Positions 16,852 through 25,674 of a DNA stretch of 64,000 bases are shown here, piece by piece (the first letter of the stretch is position 1; every line of letters starts with the position of its first letter). Below the pieces are notes generated by a model. That model saw nothing but the letters and a program-made list of their open reading frames with translations, was not told the origin of the DNA and made no database searches. Origin of the DNA: Haloprofundus halobius (GTDB lineage Archaea > Halobacteriota > Halobacteria > Halobacteriales > Haloferacaceae); the NCBI RefSeq assembly GCF_020097835.1, contig NZ_CP083666.1, positions 2,976,001-3,040,000 of the forward strand. Reading direction: 5' to 3'. A program made the position numbers and the translations under genes.

Positions 16852-17568
16852 GTGAGTTCCCGTAGTCAGGTCCCACAGGCTGTCAGAGAGCAAATCCTCC
16901 AAGAGGTCGGTTACTGCTGTGAACTCTGTCCCGCACGGGGGACACAGGTCGGTGGAGACGCGAATCTCCACCTCCATCATCGCGAGTCGCCTCTTGTCGG
17001 TGGAAGTCACGACCGAGAGAACCTCGTGGTGCTCTGTGCAGACTGTCATCATCACCATCACAGTGGGCGGACTGATTCTGACGATATCGAAACTAACCTC
17101 GAAACAGTCGATATTGATCCCACACCTGCTGACTTCCGCCTCCTGAGCGCTATTGAGCAAATCGCCCCCGCGACAACTGGCGAACTTGCCGAGGAGGCAG
17201 GCATCAGCGACGTTCACGCTCTGCGGCGACTATACGCACTTGCAGCGGCGAGTGTCGTATGTAAAACCGCCGACCGAGAATGGGACCTCGCTGAACGTGT
17301 CGACGAACCACTCCGCGGTCAGTTACCTGACGACCCTGAACAGGCTGCTCGCCATGCTCGCGATAGTGTGATCAAACGAATGAATGACCACGGTCTCTCT
17401 ATCGCCGAGATTGCAGAAATCGTGGGACTCTCAGAGCGCACAATTCCTATCGCAATCAACCGCGCTCGTGCGTTCGATCCGCCATTGCCACCTGCCGACG
17501 GAGCAAGCGAGCCCGATATCGCTGATCTGGCACGGCGAGTTGCCTCGCTCGAACGGCAACTCAATTGA
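16852..17568 (+). CDS. HNH endonuclease with C-terminal helix-turn-helix
   Basis: This 238-aa protein begins with a beta-beta-alpha metal HNH nuclease domain: zinc-binding CELC (about 23-26), the catalytic His pair LHLHHRE (about 43-49), the Asn in RENLVVLC, and CADCHHHHH. Residues about 90-150 look like a winged helix (TGELAEEAGISDVHALRRL), and about 175-205 like a sigma-type HTH (GLSIAEIAEIVGLSERTIPIAINRA). The C-terminus is a short coiled coil. It could be a site-specific or modification-dependent nuclease or a homing-type enzyme. It is convergent with the next gene. Confidence 0.85.
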   Translation: MSSRSQVPQAVREQILQEVGYCCELCPARGTQVGGDANLHLHHRESPLVGGSHDRENLVVLCADCHHHHHSGRTDSDDIETNLETVDIDPTPADFRLLSAIEQIAPATTGELAEEAGISDVHALRRLYALAAASVVCKTADREWDLAERVDEPLRGQLPDDPEQAARHARDSVIKRMNDHGLSIAEIAEIVGLSERTIPIAINRARAFDPPLPPADGASEPDIADLARRVASLERQLN

Positions 17569-17610
17569 GACGTGTGAAGTGATCTTTTGAAGAAAACCAG
17601 CTTCGTCAAG

Positions 17611-17988
17611 CTATGGATTATTGAGACTCTTTTCTATCTCCAGTTGAAGGAAACGGATGGGACCGGCGATTGTCATATGGTCGGGGAGTATTTCCTCAAA
17701 CTGCTGGAGAGCTTTGAGGTAGTCTTCAAGCACAACGACAGGAAATTCGACCTCAACGGGCTCAGTGCCTAGCAGTCCGAAAGCCGCTTTTAATGAACTA
17801 TCGGAGTCTCCCTGATGGAGAACCGTCCAGTAGAGATCGACTGTGAACGTTGTAATTGCAAGGGCAGCTTCCGTGTTCAACTCATCGTAGGAGGCCAAGA
17901 CCGTACTCCAACTCTTGACATAGCCGACAGCCGACAGTGAGTGCGGCGTAAACGATACTGTGTGATTGTCTATTTCTTGTGTTGCCAT
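17611..17988 (-). CDS. Hypothetical protein
   Basis: The ATG at 17988 gives 125 aa and is preferred over a TTG at 18054, because a TATA element lies 27-33 bp before it. The protein is a compact mostly helical domain with two hydrophobic stretches (residues about 45-65 and 85-105), which look like a soluble core rather than membrane spans. There are no recognised motifs. It lies downstream of and on the same strand as the 404-aa HNH gene, and the TATA suggests independent expression. Confidence 0.5.
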   Translation of the reverse strand: MATQEIDNHTVSFTPHSLSAVGYVKSWSTVLASYDELNTEAALAITTFTVDLYWTVLHQGDSDSSLKAAFGLLGTEPVEVEFPVVVLEDYLKALQQFEEILPDHMTIAGPIRFLQLEIEKSLNNP

Positions 17989-18014
17989 GTCGGCCTTCCT
18001 CTTCCCAATTCCCG

Positions 18015-18021
18015 TATTAAA
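18015..18021 (-). promoter_or_regulatory. TATA element for the 17988 start
   Basis: Minus-strand TTTAATA is 27-33 bp upstream of the ATG at 17988, spacing typical for a leaderless haloarchaeal transcript. Confidence 0.5.
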
Positions 18022-18084
18022 CGATTTACATTGGTCTATGTTATCGTGAGTCAATGAGGCGGTGAAATGATCGAGTTCGCTGCT

Positions 18085-19299
18085 CTACCGGTCACTTGCT
18101 ATTTCTTGATTGTGATACTCCAGATATACCTGACCAACTGAGTGAGATTCTAGTTGTCTCAATTTCCGTCCATCGATTGCATCGTCGTAGGAATGCCTGA
18201 TAGTATACGACTCAGAGTCGACAGACAAGGTTCCATAATCAAAGTCAGCATGACACGTGGGACATACAACGACTATATTCTCACGAACATCTGGTCCATC
18301 CTCACCCAGCGGGTGAAGATGATGGCCTTCGGCATAGTATTCATGAGTACCCCTCTGTCGGCGGTCACCACAGACTTGACACCGATGCTCATGCTCTAAT
18401 TTCAAAGATTTCACCAATTTTGTATTCCGGATAATCCGGCTGGTGGCCGTCTCAACCCGTGCAGGTGGTTGCGCATCCCGTGTCCATTCATCGCAGTCCC
18501 GCCTTTCTCCCAGGTTAGGATTCTTCTGGGCCTGTTGGGTAGCCTCCTCCAAGAATGACGGTGTGAGTGCCCAGGTAAATTGCTCTGAGTTCTCCGAAAA
18601 CTCGAGACTCGATCGAGTCTTCCCCTTGGTCGTGAGAATCCCAGAATGCCAAAGCATCGACTTAAATTGATGTACAATCGAGGGTCGGTAGAGCTTTGGA
18701 TGCCACAGTTCATTAGGTGTCGAATCACTCCCAGCTGGCTTCCAATCGAAGGAATCAATCTGTTCTCTCTTCTCAGACGTGATGAAACAATTACGTGCGA
18801 ATTCAGGGTCACGGTGGTAGATCTCTTGGACGAGAAGTGGTAGAGGGATGGCAGAATTGCCTCGCTCTATCTGGATTTCCTGCATGAGCGTGACAAGTCG
18901 TGCAATCCCTGACTGGTTTCTCATCACTTCTTGTGTAATTGATCTCCACTCTGGGAACCTATCGAGGAATTTCGTTCGTCGCCTGTAGAGTGAGCGAAAA
19001 GCTTCGAGTGCAGCTTGTTTGCTCCCGTGTTCAGTCGTTCCAACAGTAACAACACGCTGACCTACGTCACTAATCATGTCGACGTCGGCGGTAGTCGTTA
19101 CCAAGCCCAGATTCCGAGCCCCATCTCGAGATCCCTCTACGTCACCGTTGATCTTCTTCCCATTCTCGTTTTCCATATTGAGGATAGTAGCCGCCTCAGT
19201 ATCTGGTTCTGATGCGGCACTCGCGACCGCAATTGTATAGCCGAAATAGTTTTTCGGGTGGTTAAGATTGAAATCGGGTATAACCGGACTATCTTGCAT
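18085..19299 (-). CDS. HNH endonuclease with large N-terminal domain (McrA-like)
   Basis: The 404-aa protein carries a C-terminal HNH domain (about 290-375): CQVCGD (about 315), a histidine-rich stretch AEGHHLHPLG (about 330), ENIVVVCPTCHADFDYG (about 345-360). This is the arrangement seen in McrA-like and other Type IV-associated HNH nucleases, which cut modified DNA. The N-terminal 280 residues contain no recognised motif and would be the specificity or regulatory part. It lies next to an EVE-like gene on the opposite strand (19525), a pairing that fits modified-base recognition, though they are not in one operon. Function is inferred from the domain. Confidence 0.8.
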   Translation of the reverse strand: MQDSPVIPDFNLNHPKNYFGYTIAVASAASEPDTEAATILNMENENGKKINGDVEGSRDGARNLGLVTTTADVDMISDVGQRVVTVGTTEHGSKQAALEAFRSLYRRRTKFLDRFPEWRSITQEVMRNQSGIARLVTLMQEIQIERGNSAIPLPLLVQEIYHRDPEFARNCFITSEKREQIDSFDWKPAGSDSTPNELWHPKLYRPSIVHQFKSMLWHSGILTTKGKTRSSLEFSENSEQFTWALTPSFLEEATQQAQKNPNLGERRDCDEWTRDAQPPARVETATSRIIRNTKLVKSLKLEHEHRCQVCGDRRQRGTHEYYAEGHHLHPLGEDGPDVRENIVVVCPTCHADFDYGTLSVDSESYTIRHSYDDAIDGRKLRQLESHSVGQVYLEYHNQEIASDR

Positions 19300-19524
19300 T
19301 TAGGTGCCAGCTCGATGTGTTATTATTTGAGTCTATCCTGATTGTCCGTCGTGTCAGGACCCAGCCAAAGGCTTCAGTTACGGAGCAACTCTACAGTGTA
19401 TAGTAAGACTCTTAGAGGCTCTCCAGTAGCCATGATTCTTCTATACCCCCGTACAGAAGCAATTATCATCTACACTAAGAAATAATGGCATACACTTATC
19501 GGCTGTATATTCAACCATTCCTAC

Positions 19525-20010
19525 ATGAGTTCGATATCTACCAACGTTTTCCTCGTACCGTGTGACCCCGGGAATTTTGACCGAACAGTTCGCTCTAAAG
19601 TAGATCTCAATGACTATCCTGACTGCCCGGATTCCTTTGCGGATTCAGGTGAGGTACATTTCTGGGGAGCTCGCGATGGCTCCAACAATCGGGCATACTT
19701 CGAGAAAATGAGTAAGGGGGACCTCGTTCTCTTCTACCAAAACGGGACCTACGTCGGAGTGGGATGGATCGGAACTACATTTGAGGACCAGAAAAACTGG
19801 GCAAGCACCACGTTTTGGCGCAATGCTCCCTCAAATCTCATCTATACGATTACAGAGTTTACAACCACTTCGGTTCCAAGAGCGGTTGTAAATGAGGTTT
19901 TCGACTATAACGCCACGTATTACCCACAAGGGCTAACTCGAGTTGCGGAAGGCCGAGTAGCCAACAGCCCAGAACGAATCAAATCCCGTATCGAAGGCTA
20001 CGGTCAGTAA
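19525..20010 (+). CDS. EVE/PUA-like domain protein
   Basis: This 161-aa single-domain protein resembles the EVE fold: NVFLVPCDPGNF at the N-terminus, GEVHFWGARDG (about 46-56), then MSKGDLVLFYQNGTYVGVGWIGTTF (about 66-90), and an aromatic-rich segment W...NLIYTITEF. The GDLVLFYQ/YVGVG pair matches the strand pattern of EVE domains attached to McrB- or HNH-type modified-DNA restriction proteins. No nuclease domain is fused. A TATA-like CTTATC lies 25-31 bp upstream of the ATG. It may act as a reader of modified bases. Confidence 0.65.
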   Translation: MSSISTNVFLVPCDPGNFDRTVRSKVDLNDYPDCPDSFADSGEVHFWGARDGSNNRAYFEKMSKGDLVLFYQNGTYVGVGWIGTTFEDQKNWASTTFWRNAPSNLIYTITEFTTTSVPRAVVNEVFDYNATYYPQGLTRVAEGRVANSPERIKSRIEGYGQ

Positions 20011-20067
20011 CGTAGTTGATTCTTACGAGACACTTCGTTTATAGGAGCTGGATTGGGTCCCTTGCTG

Positions 20068-20889
20068 CTAAACGTCGAACCCAGCTTCTCTCGCCGCATC
20101 AAGGATGCTTCCAAATTCGTTTCGATACTCAAGGTAGCCAAAGTCCGTCTGCTCGTCTAGTACCTCTGCACTGGGAAGACGACCAATGGTCTGGATGACG
20201 CCCGTCAACTGTACGAGCATCAGTTGTGTGTTCCTCACGCTCTCTCCCTTTTGTCCGCTAGAATCCATTACTGGGGTTGGAGAGGAAGATGTCCAGTCCA
20301 ATCCATGAGATCCTTCGTGGAGATTTTCGATGTTATCCTTTACCACTTCATGAGTAGATTTGGCGTCGTCCAGCGTTGGAAGTTTCACCGTAGCGCTGAT
20401 CCATGCACATGACTGGCAGAGTTCTAACCGCTGACTTGGGGTGACTTCCCAGTAGAGGAGTACCTCTGAGATACGTTTGTCGCACACGCTACAAACGTGG
20501 AAAGAGCCAGCAGCTGATTCACAACTGAACTCTTGGGCAATCTCTTCGAGAACCTCGTAACAGAGACTCGCAGACTCGTATTGCTCTAAAGCAGTCTCAT
20601 GATTCGACTGTTTGAAGGCACGGTCGCCTTTCGAAGTATAACGGTTGGCTCGTGATAGGAGGTATCGGAGTTGTCGATAGATTTTGAGCACATCTTTTAC
20701 TGGTTCATCGAAGTGACGTCGAAGATACTGGTAAGAAACTCTTCGCTGAAACTCGTCGCCATCCTTGAATCCAATCAACTCCCAATCGTGCTTCTCGTCT
20801 CGACATTCATCGAGATGAACCGCAACATCTTGAGGCGATGCCTCAAAGGGACAATCGGGTACTGGACAGGCGACTTTTTTAGCTATCAT
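20068..20889 (-). CDS. Zinc-finger protein ending in a homing-endonuclease-associated repeat
   Basis: ATG at 20889 gives 273 aa (a GTG at 20901 is possible). The N-terminus has a C2HC-like finger (CPVPDCPF... HLDEC). A helical tetratricopeptide-like stretch follows at about 80-125 (GDRAFKQSNHETALEQYESASLCYEVL). A second zinc site is CSVCDKR... CQSCAW (about 140-170). The last 50 residues (LTGVIQTIGRLPSAEVLDEQTDFGYLEYRNEFGSILDAAREAG) are one copy of the homing-endonuclease-associated repeat found in six copies in the 58434-60692 protein. The protein probably binds DNA or a partner protein. No catalytic motif is visible. Confidence 0.7.
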   Translation of the reverse strand: MIAKKVACPVPDCPFEASPQDVAVHLDECRDEKHDWELIGFKDGDEFQRRVSYQYLRRHFDEPVKDVLKIYRQLRYLLSRANRYTSKGDRAFKQSNHETALEQYESASLCYEVLEEIAQEFSCESAAGSFHVCSVCDKRISEVLLYWEVTPSQRLELCQSCAWISATVKLPTLDDAKSTHEVVKDNIENLHEGSHGLDWTSSSPTPVMDSSGQKGESVRNTQLMLVQLTGVIQTIGRLPSAEVLDEQTDFGYLEYRNEFGSILDAAREAGFDV

Positions 20890-21044
20890 CCTTATCCTCA
20901 CTTTTGAGAATACTTTCTCGAAGTAGACACTGACACATTCTTGGTCGTAGACGCTGCTTGTCTATATTAAGTGTTAATGGATAATAGTAAGCAAGATACC
21001 TATTCACGAATAGCTTAGTTTACATGCTAAAGAAAACGTGTTAG

Positions 21045-21665
21045 ATGAGAAGAAACAACCCACGACCGGAACAAGAGTCACTACAACTCCAGACTTACCG
21101 AGGCGGGAGTTCGTTACCGTGGCAGTTCTCAGTGACTAGAAAAACAGACAATATCGTCATCGAAGAGGCTCGTGGACCAACCGATCAATTTGAACCAGTT
21201 ACGAAAAAGTTCGCTATTGAGTCTCAGGAGCTTGGCTCTACATCCCTTTCGTTTGAGCACTCGGTGAGTCGACGAGTATGGCAAGAAGACGAGAGACAAC
21301 CAGCAGTACGGTCACAGCGAAGCCAAGGACGTGTTTTCGAAATTCTGTATCGTGCGTCTGATGGCTGGCACCTTGATCAACCTGAGCCATCAATCGACGA
21401 TGCACTCCCGGATACAGAGGGGACAATTGTACCAACACGCCATACTGGAATTTCTGTTAAAGCGACCTTTGTGCGGTCAGAGGTCGGCACCGACTTGAAG
21501 TTCACAGAGGAACGCGAATACTACATTACGAACGATATTTTCGACGACTACGAGACCATCTACGTCCTCTCGTACAACGAAGTCAACGAAGAATCGACGG
21601 AAAACCTCGTATGGACCGTGGACAACGCTACTGCTTACAAACTGATTCAAACGAGTGCTAAGTGA
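21045..21665 (+). CDS. Hypothetical protein
   Basis: This 206-aa protein is probably all-beta and soluble. There are no cysteines, membrane segments or recognised motifs. It reads as a complete single-domain protein with the Glu/Asp-rich composition of the other genes. The flanking intergenic segments (about 150 bp each side) are AT-rich. I do not recognise its family. Confidence 0.55.
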   Translation: MRRNNPRPEQESLQLQTYRGGSSLPWQFSVTRKTDNIVIEEARGPTDQFEPVTKKFAIESQELGSTSLSFEHSVSRRVWQEDERQPAVRSQRSQGRVFEILYRASDGWHLDQPEPSIDDALPDTEGTIVPTRHTGISVKATFVRSEVGTDLKFTEEREYYITNDIFDDYETIYVLSYNEVNEESTENLVWTVDNATAYKLIQTSAK

Positions 21666-21827
21666 AGAAGGTCCGAGTTCGCCGCTAAAGCGAGAATTCC
21701 TCTGAGGTAAGGCTCCTCAGTTACACCCCATGTTGGTCTCGCTTAGAGATGAGAAAATCCGAGGAAGCCATTTCAAATGTTGAAAACTAACAGAATCTGT
21801 TTATGTGTCACTTGTATATGATGATTC

Positions 21828-22121
21828 ATGGTTGATGCATCAGTCGTAGTGGTTCAAGCCATCAAGGTTGGGTACAAGACCGGGGGAATCAGGGGTGCTG
21901 TCGTAGCCGGTATCCTTGCGGGAGGCTCTGTTTTGGCGGTGGTTCAAGTCCTTCGTAGGTATACTGATGTAGAGGAAGAGAAATTGGCTACAAAACTAGA
22001 TAACCTGGCTGACGATGATGAACTTGCCGACATACTCGGAAACGAATTCGGCGATAAGCTGGACGAACTTCTCACTCGAATGTTTAGTGACCGTGCGGGT
22101 GGAGGAACAGGTAGTACCTAA
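21828..22121 (+). CDS. Small membrane-anchored protein with acidic tail
   Basis: This 97-aa protein has one hydrophobic Gly-rich span at about residues 18-41 (GGIRGAVVAGILAGGSVLAVV). An acidic, helical cytoplasmic tail follows, ending in a Gly/Thr-rich stretch. TTTATG at 21800-21805 is 23-28 bp upstream of the ATG, a fitting TATA position. Its function is unknown; the size and layout resemble small phage or toxin-like membrane proteins, but nothing specific supports that. Confidence 0.55.
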   Translation: MVDASVVVVQAIKVGYKTGGIRGAVVAGILAGGSVLAVVQVLRRYTDVEEEKLATKLDNLADDDELADILGNEFGDKLDELLTRMFSDRAGGGTGST

Positions 22122-22597
22122 GTTGGCAATTTAATCACAGTAAGCAACTGTCTATCTCTTTTATTCTTATCGTAAGAAATAGTATTTTTATCCGAAATTA
22201 GGGGGTAGCCTTCTATTCGAAAATGGGATGGCTCGCTAAGGTGATTGCTACTTTATTTCCCTCTCAACAGTTCTCAACCGTTAGTGAACGAGTCCTCCTT
22301 TAGGAGATGACCGAATAGGCGTCTATTCACATCTGCTCACTGGAGCTCCGTTGACGCTTGGGCTACGACTATCGCGACCGTACACTGTCTGACTCTGAGC
22401 CCAAAGCTACAATGCAGACATCGATGGTTTGTGTACTCTTCTGTCTCCCGTAGAATCGACCACAACAGTGGATCGGTCACTGGCTATCACGTGAGAGAAC
22501 AAACGACATTAGAGTGAAAACTACATCTCTATTTTCTGCAATGGAATGTATTTGTAGATAGATTTATAACCCACTATAGACAATAGGATGTTGTAAT
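22122..22597. other. Intergenic region with promoter of the 22598 gene
   Basis: No gene is supported. It starts with an AT-rich stretch after the small membrane protein and ends with the TATA element listed next. Confidence 0.45.
22563..22569 (+). promoter_or_regulatory. TATA box for the 22598 gene
   Basis: TTTATAA is 29-35 bp upstream of the ATG at 22598. Confidence 0.6.
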
Positions 22598-23173
22598 ATG
22601 GTGAATAACGACGACGTGATGGGCAATTTCTGCAAGAGTTCAGCTACAGAGGTAAGCTCGCGAGAAGGCTGGGAAAACTGTGGTGAGATGATTGCGGAGA
22701 AAACGCGACTTCAGTTCAGTGGAGAGTTCGTGACGCAGTACACGGTCAGGATCGACGGAGAGGTTGTTTCTCGTCTTTCAATTAGAGTCGACGGTACTCT
22801 GTACGACGTCGTATTGCCTGCAAGCCGTGCGAATGAACGGCACGATCTCAAGACCGGTGCAGAGTACATGATTAGCGGATACATCGTACACGCACCAAAC
22901 GCATTGCCGCGTCTCGATGCCAAATGCCCTGCATGCGAAGGTGAGCTTCGAGAATCCGGGCTCATAGACGAGTACGAAGTATTACGGACTGCTATTGATT
23001 CGCTTGGACTCACCGACAGCTTCGTCGTCTGTGACGATATAAAGCTCTGTAAACCAGCCGCAGAATCCCGAACTGAAAGTTCGGATTATAGCCGAGAATG
23101 TTTGAGTAAGTCGCTCGATGGCAAGTACGTCTGTACTTCGTGTGAGAATGAGTTCTCGGAACCTGACCTCTGA
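22598..23173 (+). CDS. Protein with OB-like strand region and zinc ribbon
   Basis: This 191-aa protein has a beta-rich segment (about 40-95: TQYTVRIDGEVVSRLSIRVDGTLYDVVLP... YMISGYIV) that may be an OB fold. CPACEGEL (about 108) and a C-terminal CTSCENEF (about 182) could together bind one zinc. The arrangement recalls single-strand nucleic-acid-binding proteins. It lies 140 bp upstream of the beta-CASP protein on the same strand, so they may be functionally linked. It has its own TATA box. Confidence 0.6.
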   Translation: MVNNDDVMGNFCKSSATEVSSREGWENCGEMIAEKTRLQFSGEFVTQYTVRIDGEVVSRLSIRVDGTLYDVVLPASRANERHDLKTGAEYMISGYIVHAPNALPRLDAKCPACEGELRESGLIDEYEVLRTAIDSLGLTDSFVVCDDIKLCKPAAESRTESSDYSRECLSKSLDGKYVCTSCENEFSEPDL

Positions 23174-23313
23174 ACGATGTCAGCATCAAAACATTTCGCT
23201 GTCAGCGAGGCGTACCGCTCGTTGAACACTACTTTCGGTAATGAGCAGGGAAGAGTAGCGTGTTCCCCGTTTACCTCCTTCGGTAGACATGCAAAGAGGA
23301 TAAGGATGAAACG

Positions 23314-25560
23314 ATGAGTACCGAGATCACGAGTGGTGATGACCATATATCGGCCAACATCGTCTCTAAAGTCTCGTTTCACCACGTCAACGTCGATGCT
23401 GGTAACGAGTCCATCCTCCTCCGGTTCGGATACGAAGGCCACGAGGAGACTGTCTGCGTGCTGGTCGATGCTGGCGAAAACGTCAATCTCGATTCGGTAC
23501 GACGGACGCACGACTCGCTGGCTGCCGTTTGTCTCACGCACGCACACGCAGACCACTATCAGTCGATTGGCGAAGTAGTTGAGGGCGACGTACCGATACT
23601 AACGTCACCCTCGACGGCTGCCATCCTTGATACTGTCCTTACGTCAGCCCGAGAAGTCGGATTCGTCTCCGATGTCGAACGACTGGCTGAGGCCGTCATT
23701 CCAATAGATGAGTGGACTGATGTCGCTCCTGGTGTCCGGGTCCATCCCGTCCCCGCTGGTCACGCACCTGGTGCTGTTGGATTCGTAGTGCGGTTCCGTG
23801 ACGCGAATGGTAAGCACGACATCCTGTTCACCGGTGATTTCACGCTCCACGCAGCAGGAGGATATCCAAGCTTCGACCCAGGTGTCGCTGTTGACGCTGA
23901 GGCGATGTTCTTGAGCGTTGCAACGGCAGACGCGTACAGTGACGAATTGACCGACGGTATCGGTCAGTCCCTTGAGCGGGCACACGGCGGTGCACGAGTT
24001 CTCGTCACCGCTGGTGGGCTCCAGAGCACTCATCTCGCTACACTCATTCGGGCAGTAACGAACGAGCTCACACTCAATGTACCTGTCCGCATCGTCGGAC
24101 AGGCAGCGAAACTTTACGACGAGCTCGGCTACGATGTCGACGGAGTTCAGTCGATCCCAGAGTTCGAACGCACGAAGTCGTGTCTTGAGGGTGGCGTGGT
24201 TACCATCGCCGGGCCAGACGTCCCGACAGAGGGGAGTGCTGGTCGGCTCTACGGAGCGATTAGGGACGACCCGAACGCCTGTCTCGTCCAATTTGTCTCC
24301 TCGGGAACTACTCCAGTATCTGGGGATGGTCAGTGCGCTACGTTCGAGTATCGACTATCGATGCATCCAACGGGAGCCGACCTCGACGCCGTCGTCGAAA
24401 CTATCGACCCAATCGAACTGATCACGCTCCACGAACACGGGGGTGGTGGGCGTCGCTACAACGATTGGAACTCGTGCGTCTGGTCACACGACGACAACCG
24501 AGAACTCCCGTTGTTCGAAGACGGTCGGTGGCTCACACCACCGTGGATGGACTCGACATACGCCCAAGTCGGGAGCCGAGCGGTGGATATCGGACACCTC
24601 GCGGGTGACGCCATCGGCGATGTTTCACTCGCATCACTCGACCGAGAGGAGACGATTGACCCGAGCCACGAAGGAATAGATATCAGTCGCATTTGTGACC
24701 GGCTACACCTCTCTGCACAGACTACCCAACCGACCTCCCTCACGTCACCGAAGATGACCAATTCAACCGACGACAAAACGAACCGCAGCACTACTGAACT
24801 GTACATGACCGTCGGCGCGAAGACTGACTCGGCAGGAACGCTCTCGACAGATTCACTCGCACCAAAGAACCTCATTGCTGCACGAGCACGAGCGAGTCTC
24901 GCTAAGGACGACACCGAGCAGGAATCCGACTCTCAACGAGAGGCCGACAAAGAGACGAGCACTCGAGGTCCGGTGTCCAAGGACGAAGTCACGAACACCG
25001 AGACCGCCGAAGACGGTGTGGCGCTCACCGAAGAAGCAGAGACAAGTGAAAAGTCGACTGACGAGTCGTTCGCAGAGACTGATACTGAACGCAGTTCCGG
25101 AGAGCCGACAGAGGAGACCACTGCCGAGACACGATTGAACGACCCTCCAGTCGTTGCTTTCGAAATCGACCCTCTCTTGCTCGCACTCGCCGAACAGGGT
25201 GTCGGTGCCGAATCGGTAGACGCATTTGTCGCTAAGGCAATGAACTCGTACCTCGAAGCGATTATCCGAGCGGGGACTTCGCCAGAGGGAACGGTCGATA
25301 GCCTCGATATGAACATCAACGTTGGTGAGCGCCTCGGAAACGTACTCTCCACTGTCACCGCTGAGGACGATTCGGTTTCGACGCTCGTCCGGACTGCCCT
25401 CACAGAGATGCTCGGCGAGAAGGAATCCGCGATCGTCGAAATCGCTGAACGTGATGTGAATTGTGTATTCGTCGATGCAGCGGTCGAAAACCCGGAATAT
25501 GGCTTCGAGACCCGCAGCGATTTTGTTGACGCTGCGGTGTTGTGGGCGCTTGATGGGTAA
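23314..25560 (+). CDS. Beta-CASP-type metallo-beta-lactamase with long acidic linker and repeated C-terminal module
   Basis: This is a 748-aa protein. The N-terminal 450 residues form a metallo-beta-lactamase fold: HAHADH (about 75-80), PAGHAPGA (about 147), the Asp in LFTGDFTL (about 172), and a late His in TLHEHGG (about 372), which corresponds to the beta-CASP motif C. Beta-CASP enzymes process RNA or DNA ends (aCPSF, Artemis). Residues about 470-610 are a Ser/Thr/Glu/Asp-rich disordered linker. The last 135 residues hold two similar helical modules (FEIDPLLLALAEQGVGAES... and MNINVGERLGNVLST...), possibly ribbon-helix-helix-like. A full nuclease site is visible, but the substrate is unknown. 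Confidence 0.8.
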   Translation: MSTEITSGDDHISANIVSKVSFHHVNVDAGNESILLRFGYEGHEETVCVLVDAGENVNLDSVRRTHDSLAAVCLTHAHADHYQSIGEVVEGDVPILTSPSTAAILDTVLTSAREVGFVSDVERLAEAVIPIDEWTDVAPGVRVHPVPAGHAPGAVGFVVRFRDANGKHDILFTGDFTLHAAGGYPSFDPGVAVDAEAMFLSVATADAYSDELTDGIGQSLERAHGGARVLVTAGGLQSTHLATLIRAVTNELTLNVPVRIVGQAAKLYDELGYDVDGVQSIPEFERTKSCLEGGVVTIAGPDVPTEGSAGRLYGAIRDDPNACLVQFVSSGTTPVSGDGQCATFEYRLSMHPTGADLDAVVETIDPIELITLHEHGGGGRRYNDWNSCVWSHDDNRELPLFEDGRWLTPPWMDSTYAQVGSRAVDIGHLAGDAIGDVSLASLDREETIDPSHEGIDISRICDRLHLSAQTTQPTSLTSPKMTNSTDDKTNRSTTELYMTVGAKTDSAGTLSTDSLAPKNLIAARARASLAKDDTEQESDSQREADKETSTRGPVSKDEVTNTETAEDGVALTEEAETSEKSTDESFAETDTERSSGEPTEETTAETRLNDPPVVAFEIDPLLLALAEQGVGAESVDAFVAKAMNSYLEAIIRAGTSPEGTVDSLDMNINVGERLGNVLSTVTAEDDSVSTLVRTALTEMLGEKESAIVEIAERDVNCVFVDAAVENPEYGFETRSDFVDAAVLWALDG

Positions 25561-25642
25561 TCGTTGCAACGACTTCGTGGTGTGAGTTACTCCCAACGCT
25601 ACCACACCGGGACGGTTCGTAGAATAAGAATTGTAATTATAC

Positions 25643-25648
25643 TTTATA
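25643..25648 (+). promoter_or_regulatory. TATA box deciding the start at 25675
   Basis: TTTATA is 27-32 bp upstream of the ATG at 25675, supporting that start rather than the frame's earlier one at 25564. Confidence 0.55.
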
Positions 25649-25674
25649 CTATCAATTCAATATCCAGATCAAAT

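Noticed and set aside
16668-16865. 65-codon frame before the HNH gene
   Set aside because: It runs into the HNH start, has no protein-like composition, and the strong ribosome-binding site belongs to the GTG at 16852.
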